Shown piece after piece: positions 62,421 through 64,000 of a DNA stretch of 64,000 nt. The notes below the pieces were generated by a model. The model searched no databases. It was not told the origin of the DNA and saw only the letters and a list, made by a program, of their open reading frames with translations. The translations under genes were made by a program, and so were the position numbers. Positions within the stretch are counted from its first letter, which is position 1, and each line of letters starts with the position of its first letter. This DNA is from Warburgia ugandensis (Eukaryota > Streptophyta > Magnoliopsida > Canellales > Canellaceae): the NCBI GenBank assembly GCA_035236585.1, contig CP141134.1:22932414-22996413 (forward strand), written 5' to 3'.

Positions 62421-64000
62421 GCAGTCTCTGGCATGACCTTTAGGTGCACACGCACGTGAGGCGGTCGCGGTTCAACCAGGATGCACGGGTGTCCTGGGAA
62501 CCTCCTGGGAACCGAGGCACGTGGCCCTAATGAGACTTTAAAATTAGGATCATAGGACCATTCATAGAATTTAACTATTGAATAAGTAGGTCCATATTAT
62601 AGGAGCTAGCCTAGCAATGAATTAGGCAAGGACCCTTGACCCTAAACAGCAGATTTAGCAGTCTAATGTCTAAATAGATTAAAAATTAATGAGGACTCCT
62701 TGTATCCATTCATATCTAGGAGTTTATAAATGAAACCCAGGGATGGGTTGAGTGCTAAAGGACGCGACTCCAGGAAACTTTGAGGTAGGTGCTCTATCAC
62801 TACTAGACTTTTTGAAAGAGCCATGATTGTTTTATGCGTGTTTCAAGTATAAGTTATATAACTTGTTTAGCATGACTTAATTCAGCATACATATGATAAA
62901 TGCTTTATGCATAGATATGTTTTACAAATAATTGCATATACATTATGCATAGATATGTTTTGCAAATAATTGCATATGCATTATGCATAGATATATTTTG
63001 CAAACAAATGCATATATTGCATGATTTGTGATTACTGAGCTTTTGAAAGATTGCATGTCCTTGAGGGTTACCAAAAGATGCTAGAGTTCCCAAAAGATGC
63101 TAGGTAGGCAGTTGTGAGGGACCCCAAGAGGATAGGTTTCGAAAAAGCGGTTTTCGTTTGTTTGATCTGATATGATTTGGGCTGATAAGCTCATGGGCGC
63201 TATGCCGAGAGGGTTGGGGTGGCCTCCCAACCTCTACCACTATTAGGTGGATGGGTACCACCCCCAAAAAGGGCATGTCCCTGCTTCTACTGAATGTGGT
63301 AGAGGGGGCTACCACTGGTGTCACGGCACTGGGTCGAAGTGTCATATGCCCCATGGAGGTATATGATCCTGTGTCCCTAAGTACCCGGGGACCACACAGC
63401 GATGAGGTCATGGGCATAGTTGGACGCTATGGTTTCGTGGATTTACTTGCATTGCATGTGGCATGACATGAGGCTGGTCGACCATACCAGATATCCATGA
63501 GTTGGATTCAGTGGAGCATCTTATGCATATTATTATGTTTATGATATATGATACTTTCGACTTGGATTATGCTATTCTTGTAGTCATCAGTATTCCAATT
63601 TGACAGTCGTTTTTAGTATCGACATTCACCATGATTGTTCGAACATGCACATGTTTTAAAGAGCATATGATTTTAAACATAGCATGCATTGCAAAACTAG
63701 TAGTGATAGACTCGTACTGAGTATAGTGTATACTCACCCTATCCTTAACATTTTTCAGGATAGTTCCACTCACAAATAGAAGACGCCTCAGGAGATATTA
63801 GTGCTACAAGCAAGTGAATTAAAAAGGAGACAATTATACATGTAAGTGAACTCTCAACCCTTTGGACATATATTTATTCTGAGTTGAAATTTGTGTGTTG
63901 TGACTGGATAGACCTGGGGAAAAATTTATGATTTCTGAAGTTTTTTAAAAACTACTTTGAGTATTGTGAAAGCAAATGACACTCGAGGTTTTCAAAATGA

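Larger units (their letters stand above)
61158..64000 (+). mobile_element. LTR of the 9.5-kb family, opposite orientation, cut by the window edge
   Basis: Begins TGTAATGCCTGAGCAATTTAC and runs parallel to the reverse complement of the other two LTRs to the last base. By comparison about 145 bases are missing at its right end. Its TATA box is at 61574-61581. The GC-rich central part differs from the other two copies: instead of the 35-bp unit it has a duplication with a 170-bp period. Whether it is solo or part of a complete element cannot be seen. Confidence 0.85.

Noticed and set aside
62883..63010. Spaced near-repeats (TTATGCATAGATATGTTTT) that look array-like
   Set aside because: Three adjacent degenerate units within an LTR, with no constant spacers or CRISPR-like architecture. 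It is a local tandem repeat.

Overview
This window looks like intergenic DNA of a flowering plant nuclear genome, filled almost wall to wall with decayed transposable elements. The evidence is the mix of plant families: Athila-type and Tekay/Del-type Gypsy elements, a Copia element, plant L1 elements with a C-terminal RNase H, RTE elements, a CACTA transposase (TNP2) remnant and an Au-type SINE. The species cannot be told from this sequence. I found no intact host gene, no tRNA or rRNA gene and nothing bacterial or CRISPR-like.

Left part (1-14 kb). A possible LTR terminus ends near 1143. A 5'-truncated RTE element lies on + (1710-4077). An Au SINE is at about 5745-5915. A fragment of one L1 (6600-7380) abuts a second, longer L1 on - (7383 to about 14010). 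That second L1 is split by a nearly full-length RTE element on - (9732-12926), flanked by a candidate 10-bp target duplication, and the L1 protein homology resumes across the gap.

Middle part (14-25 kb). An LTR of Athila-like character (about 14.9-17.06 kb) is followed by a degraded TNP2 transposase fragment. A solo LTR (18227-20711) comes next, then a second partial copy of the same TNP2 segment. The LTR and leader of another Athila-like element (21202-25468) follow.

Right part (25.5-64 kb and beyond). I read this as one Tekay-like Gypsy element on the - strand, blown apart by five later insertions. Its 3' LTR (25469-36237) contains a solo LTR (26951-29222, TSD AAAAG) and a complete but dead Copia element (29655-34687, TSD ATCAT). 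Its interior contains an 11-kb Athila element on + (36714-47777) and a 9.5-kb element with 2.8-kb LTRs and no recognisable proteins (50347-59841, TSD TACTC). Its 5' LTR (from 60937) is cut by a further LTR of the 9.5-kb family in the opposite orientation (from 61158, running off the window).

The protein domains present are those retrotransposons use to copy themselves: gag, protease, reverse transcriptase, RNase H and integrase. Every one is broken by stops, frameshifts or lost catalytic residues. The most informative signal is the pattern of decay. The Athila gag-pol frame is uninterrupted by frameshifts over about 4.4 kb, and its premature stops are nearly all explained by C-to-T or G-to-A changes, as expected of a long-silenced, methylated element. 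I did not find an undescribed biological system. The best candidates for a second look are the coding-free 9.5-kb family, the solo LTR between two copies of a TNP2 segment, and the anomalous right end of the Athila element.
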